Below, one piece after another: positions 60,779-64,000 of a stretch of DNA of 64,000 nucleotides. Origin of the DNA: UBA7985 sp965661545 (lineage in GTDB: Bacteria > Pseudomonadota > Alphaproteobacteria > UBA7985); NCBI GenBank assembly GCA_965661545.1, contig CBFIEF010000001.1, positions 1 to 64,000 on the forward strand. Reading direction: 5' to 3'. Every line of letters starts with the position of its first letter. The stretch's first letter is position 1. The translations under genes and the position numbers were made by a program. A model generated the notes under the pieces. It made no database searches and was not told the origin of the DNA. It saw only the letters and a program-made list of their open reading frames with translations.

Positions 60779-61819
60779 ATGCTTTCACGCCTTTTGGGGT
60801 TGCTTTCGGCTGATATGGCCATCGACCTCGGCACGGCTAACACGCTTGTATACGTTCGCGGTCAAGGCATCGTCTTGAACGAACCCTCTGTGGTGGCTTT
60901 GGGCCAGTCGCGGGGCAAGCGTCGGGTGCTGGCGGTTGGTAATGAAGCAAAGCGCATGCTGGGCCGCACGCCGGGCTCTATTCAGGCTATCCGCCCGATG
61001 CGTGATGGTGTGATTGCAGACTTCGAAGTTGCCGAAGAGATGATTAAGTACTTCATCCGGCAAGTTCACAACCACCGCTCTTTTGCCTCTCCACAAGTGA
61101 TCATCTGCGTGCCGTCTGGCTCGACAGCTGTTGAGCGGCGGGCGATCCAGGAATCGGCTGAAAACGCTGGCGCGCGCAAGGTGTTCTTGATTGAGGAGCC
61201 CATGGCCGCAGCCATCGGTGCTGATCTGCCCGTGACCGAGCCGCAGGGCTCTATGGTTGTGGATATCGGCGGCGGAACGACGGAGGTCGCCGTGCTGTCG
61301 CTGGGCGGTATCGTATACGCATCCTCGACGCGTGTGGGTGGGGACAAGATGGATGAAGCCGTTATTGGCTACATTCGCCGGAACTCAAACTTACTGATCG
61401 GTGAAACAACGGCAGAGCGGATCAAGAAAACCATTGGTGCTGCCTGTCACCCCGAAGATGGGGACGGCTCGATCATGGAAATCAAAGGCCGCGATTTAAT
61501 GAATGGCGTGCCGAAGGAAATCATCGTTTCTGAGCGCAACATCGCCGAAGCTTTGCTCGAGCCGGTTTCGGCCATCGTTGAGGCAACCAAGCAGGCTTTG
61601 GAAAACACAGCCCCCGAATTGGCTGCGGATATCGTGGACAAGGGTATTGTTCTGACCGGTGGCGGTGCGTTGCTGAACAACCTCGATTACGTCCTGCGCC
61701 ACTCCACAGGACTGCCGGTCTCAGTGGCTCCTGATCCACTCACCTGTGTGGTGATGGGGACCGGGCGCTGTCTGGAAGAAATGCGTACTCTGCGTTCCGT
61801 GCTTCACACCGCTTACTAA
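60779..61819 (+). CDS. mreB: rod shape-determining protein MreB
   Basis: 346 residues. Bacterial actin that forms membrane-attached filaments guiding side-wall synthesis. Seen: an amphipathic start MLSRLLGLLSADMAIDLGTA, phosphate-1 DLGTANTLVYVRGQGIVLNEPS, connect and phosphate-2 DIGGGTTEVAVLSLGG, and adenosine motif LTGGGALLNNLD. Normal length. First gene of mreB-mreC-mreD-mrdA; the ribosome site is weak. Confidence 0.97.
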   Translation: MLSRLLGLLSADMAIDLGTANTLVYVRGQGIVLNEPSVVALGQSRGKRRVLAVGNEAKRMLGRTPGSIQAIRPMRDGVIADFEVAEEMIKYFIRQVHNHRSFASPQVIICVPSGSTAVERRAIQESAENAGARKVFLIEEPMAAAIGADLPVTEPQGSMVVDIGGGTTEVAVLSLGGIVYASSTRVGGDKMDEAVIGYIRRNSNLLIGETTAERIKKTIGAACHPEDGDGSIMEIKGRDLMNGVPKEIIVSERNIAEALLEPVSAIVEATKQALENTAPELAADIVDKGIVLTGGGALLNNLDYVLRHSTGLPVSVAPDPLTCVVMGTGRCLEEMRTLRSVLHTAY

Positions 61820-61974
61820 ACACCAGTTTTATTGACGATTCGGCCCGATTCGCTTACTAGATTCAGGGATAAGTGCGGCTCGCCGTAGTGTCTCCTTGAT
61901 GCTGGGTTAAACACGGCCCAAGCACCTTGAGAACGGGTGCTTCGCGCACACACTTTTGGGAACTGGTACCAGAC

Positions 61975-62970
61975 ATGGCCCGTCGCCGCCGCAACATATC
62001 GGTCGCGGTCAGCCCGCTTATGGCGTGGTTGCAGCGTTTTGCTGTGTTCCTGCTCATCATTGTTGCGGTTGGGATGTTGGTTTGGAACCGCATGGACGCG
62101 CGCTTTGGCTCCAACGCCCGAATGTTGGTCGCCGATGTGATGTCGCCGCTGCTGAACGTATTCAGTCAGTCCAGTGCTTCTGTCTCTCAAGTCACCGAGC
62201 GCTTTCGCACCTATGAAGAATTGGCCGATGAGAACAATCGGCTCAAACAAGAAATCCGCATTCTGAATGCTAAGGCGCAGACGCTTGATGAGCTGCTGGC
62301 TGAGAACGATCGGCTGCGGATGATGCTGCCGATCCGCTACAAGACCGCGGCGGCAGAGCAGTGGAACTGGACCCGCGCGCTGGAAACCGGGCGTGATATT
62401 GGCGAGACTAAGCGGATGATGGCTTTTGTCGTCGCAGACCATTCGCGGCGCTATTCCCGGTCGGTCCTGATCAACTTGGGGCGCAACGAGTCTGTGCGTC
62501 AGGGGTTGGCGGTTGTGAATGATCAAGGCTTGGTGGGGCGGGTTCGGGAAGTTGGTGCAGCGGCGGCACGTGTGCTGCTGATTACCGATCCAAACTCGCA
62601 AATTCCGGTCATTATCGAGCGCGCTGAACTGAACGCCTTTGTACGCGGTACCCGAGATTCAGGCTTTGACCTCGAAACTGGATTGCCCTTCGATTATCTG
62701 CGGGTTGAGCAGGACTTCATGTTGCCCCAAGACTTGGAGAAAATCCAAGTTGGCGACCGCGTGATCACCAGCGGAGCGGATGGGGTATTCCCACCCGGAC
62801 TGCTGATTGGGTTTATTTCCGAAATCACCCCCGCCGAAGCGCGTATTCGCCCGACTGTGGACTTTGACCAGCTGTCCAATGTTCTGGTGGTCGATTACCC
62901 AGGCGTCGATATCAATGCGGACCTGATTGCTGCTGGGGCGGTGGGGCTGCAAGGCTTGGGCGAGAACTAG
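61975..62970 (+). CDS. mreC: rod shape-determining protein MreC
   Basis: 331 residues. Links the MreB filaments to the periplasmic elongasome. Seen: one transmembrane segment about 19-40 (FAVFLLIIVAVGMLVW), a coiled coil with TYEELADENNRLKQEIRIL, and the periplasmic beta domains with GLVGRVREVGAAAARVLLITDPNSQIPV and GVFPPGLLIGFI. The ATG at 61975 is preferred over the TTG at 61927 because the basic start ARRRRN leads into the membrane helix. 155 nt after mreB. Confidence 0.94.
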   Translation: MARRRRNISVAVSPLMAWLQRFAVFLLIIVAVGMLVWNRMDARFGSNARMLVADVMSPLLNVFSQSSASVSQVTERFRTYEELADENNRLKQEIRILNAKAQTLDELLAENDRLRMMLPIRYKTAAAEQWNWTRALETGRDIGETKRMMAFVVADHSRRYSRSVLINLGRNESVRQGLAVVNDQGLVGRVREVGAAAARVLLITDPNSQIPVIIERAELNAFVRGTRDSGFDLETGLPFDYLRVEQDFMLPQDLEKIQVGDRVITSGADGVFPPGLLIGFISEITPAEARIRPTVDFDQLSNVLVVDYPGVDINADLIAAGAVGLQGLGEN

Positions 62971-62973
62971 GCC

Positions 62974-63540
62974 ATGCAGACCATTTTGCTCGTTCTGGAT
63001 ATTTTGTTGGGCGGGGTGTTACGACGCATTCGGATTGCTGTGCCAGTTTTGGTGTTTCTGATCTTTTTGGCTTTGGACGCGTCTGCGCTGGGCCTTGGGC
63101 GCGGCATCGCGTTTCTGCCCGATTTGGCCTTTGCGACCGTCCTGTTCTGGATGATCCGTCACCCCAGCATCATGCCTATTCCGCTGGTTTTCGTCATTGG
63201 CTTTTGGACTGACGCCATGAACGGCTCCCACATGGGGTTGTCGATTATTGCTTACCTCACTGTGTTCTACATGATCGGGTCGTTTCGAGCCGATGTTGAA
63301 GGGTCAGGCTTCTTGTTCCATTGGGGTGCAGCGGTGACGGGCATTGTGGTGTATTTCGCGATCCAATGGACCTTTTACTCAGCCTATGAGCTGGAAGTCA
63401 CAGCGCCGTTTCAGAACATGATCCGCGCCAGTGTGACCGCGCTTCTCTACCCGTTTGTTTACGTGTTCAACAATATGTTGCGCACATTCTTGTGGCGTGG
63501 AGCGCTGCAGACGGAGGAACGCTACTTTGACGGCGCGTGA
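62974..63540 (+). CDS. mreD: rod shape-determining protein MreD
   Basis: 188 residues with about five hydrophobic segments; inner-membrane part of the elongasome. Sequence is variable in the family, but position (3 nt after mreC), length and the GFWTDAMNGSHMGLSIIAY block support it. Its last 14 nt overlap the start of mrdA. Confidence 0.9.
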   Translation: MQTILLVLDILLGGVLRRIRIAVPVLVFLIFLALDASALGLGRGIAFLPDLAFATVLFWMIRHPSIMPIPLVFVIGFWTDAMNGSHMGLSIIAYLTVFYMIGSFRADVEGSGFLFHWGAAVTGIVVYFAIQWTFYSAYELEVTAPFQNMIRASVTALLYPFVYVFNNMLRTFLWRGALQTEERYFDGA

Positions 63541-64000
63541 TGGGAAAAAGCGGGAGTCCGGCTTTACCCGCCGGCTGGTGCTCGCGGCGACCATTCAGGG
63601 CGCGGCGCTGGCTGCGCTGGGCTATCGGCTGTATTCGCTGCAAGTGCCTCGACAGGACGATTTCCTCGCCGATAGTTTTGATATTCGCACGGTCACCCGC
63701 TACGACGCCCCCACGCGCGGGATCATCTTGGATCGCTTTGGCCGGCAACTGGCCGGGAATGAGCAAAGCTACAACCTGATGTTCTATCCCGAACGTAAGG
63801 CCAAACGGATCGAGACCAACGACACCGCCATCGTCCGACGCGCCGCAGCGCTGATCCAAGCCAGCCCGTTCCTGACAGAGCGGATGATCGAGCAGTTAGA
63901 CATCGGTCAGGACGTTATCGCGGGCGAAGGTCGTTTGCTGTCTGAGATTACGGCCGAAGACTTTGATTTGATTGCTGAAGTCGGGCCGGGCCGTTGGCCG
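63527..64000 (+). CDS. mrdA: penicillin-binding protein 2, N-terminal part (runs off window)
   Basis: The first 158 residues are present. PBP2 is the transpeptidase of the elongasome. Start: a TTG at 63527 behind GGAGG with 9 nt spacing, inside the end of mreD. Seen: a basic cytosolic start TARDGKKRESGFTRR, one transmembrane helix LVLAATIQGAALAALGYRLY, and the PBP dimer-domain start DAPTRGIILDRFGRQLAGN with SYNLMFYPE. The catalytic domain lies beyond the window. It continues the mreBCD operon in standard order. Confidence 0.93.
   Translation, partial: MTARDGKKRESGFTRRLVLAATIQGAALAALGYRLYSLQVPRQDDFLADSFDIRTVTRYDAPTRGIILDRFGRQLAGNEQSYNLMFYPERKAKRIETNDTAIVRRAAALIQASPFLTERMIEQLDIGQDVIAGEGRLLSEITAEDFDLIAEVGPGRWP

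Overview
The window reads as a stretch of an alphaproteobacterial chromosome, most likely from a marine Rhodobacterales/Roseobacter-type bacterium. The evidence is a circularly permuted two-piece tmRNA gene on the minus strand, an ATP12-type F1-ATPase assembly chaperone, the alpha form of the ClpX adaptor SspB, a serC-type leader hairpin before serC-serA-serB, an FAD/GcvT two-domain demethylase-like dehydrogenase, a BMP-type nucleoside ABC transporter, and a DUF1638 gene next to a corrinoid protein. The outer membrane genes (an LptD-like protein, a porin-like barrel, AsmA) show a Gram-negative envelope. I saw no insertion sequence, prophage, CRISPR array or plasmid function. Almost every base lies in a gene, and several convergent pairs overlap at their 3' ends.

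Layout. 1-4.4 kb: small oxidoreductase, VOC and GST genes facing an LptD-like gene. 4.5-8.5 kb: a large secreted or surface repeat protein translationally coupled (TAATG) to a sulfotransferase. 9.0-11.3 kb: tRNA-Leu(UAA), a small Cas2-like protein, a flavodoxin-like protein and an alpha/beta hydrolase. 11.4-18.8 kb: an FAD/GcvT dehydrogenase and a four-gene BMP ABC transporter operon on the minus strand. 18.9-22.2 kb: a DMT transporter facing htrA-pdxA. 22.5-26.9 kb: a tightly packed operon (small membrane protein, rarA, crcB, rluC-like, HAD, ATP12). 26.9-34.6 kb: propionyl-CoA carboxylase beta subunit, AsmA-like protein, an RHH protein and a divergent RNase H-fold protein, then sspB-glyA on the minus strand. 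34.7-37.3 kb: a porin-like protein and ssrA on the minus strand, with thyX divergent. 37.3-44.1 kb: thyX, CPBP protease, hflK-hflC, degP and miaA. 44.2-49.6 kb: branched-chain amino acid genes ilvB-ilvH, ilvC and leuA. 49.9-52.9 kb: ferredoxin, GH13 glucosidase, LysR regulator. 52.9-56.5 kb: the complete phosphoserine route serC-serA-serB. 56.6-60.6 kb: a GlcD-type flavoprotein, an AEC transporter, a corrinoid protein and a DUF1638 protein. 60.8-64.0 kb: mreB-mreC-mreD and the start of mrdA (PBP2), which runs off the window.

How the genes fit together. Two biosynthetic blocks are almost complete: valine/isoleucine/leucine synthesis, and serine synthesis with its cis-regulatory hairpin. One envelope quality-control block (hflKC-degP) and one cell-shape block (mreBCD-mrdA) have standard order. 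Trans-translation is represented by both ssrA and the adaptor SspB about 2 kb apart. The least explained unit is the coupled repeat protein and sulfotransferase at 4.5-8.5 kb. I propose it as a possible surface-protein sulfation module, which is inference only.
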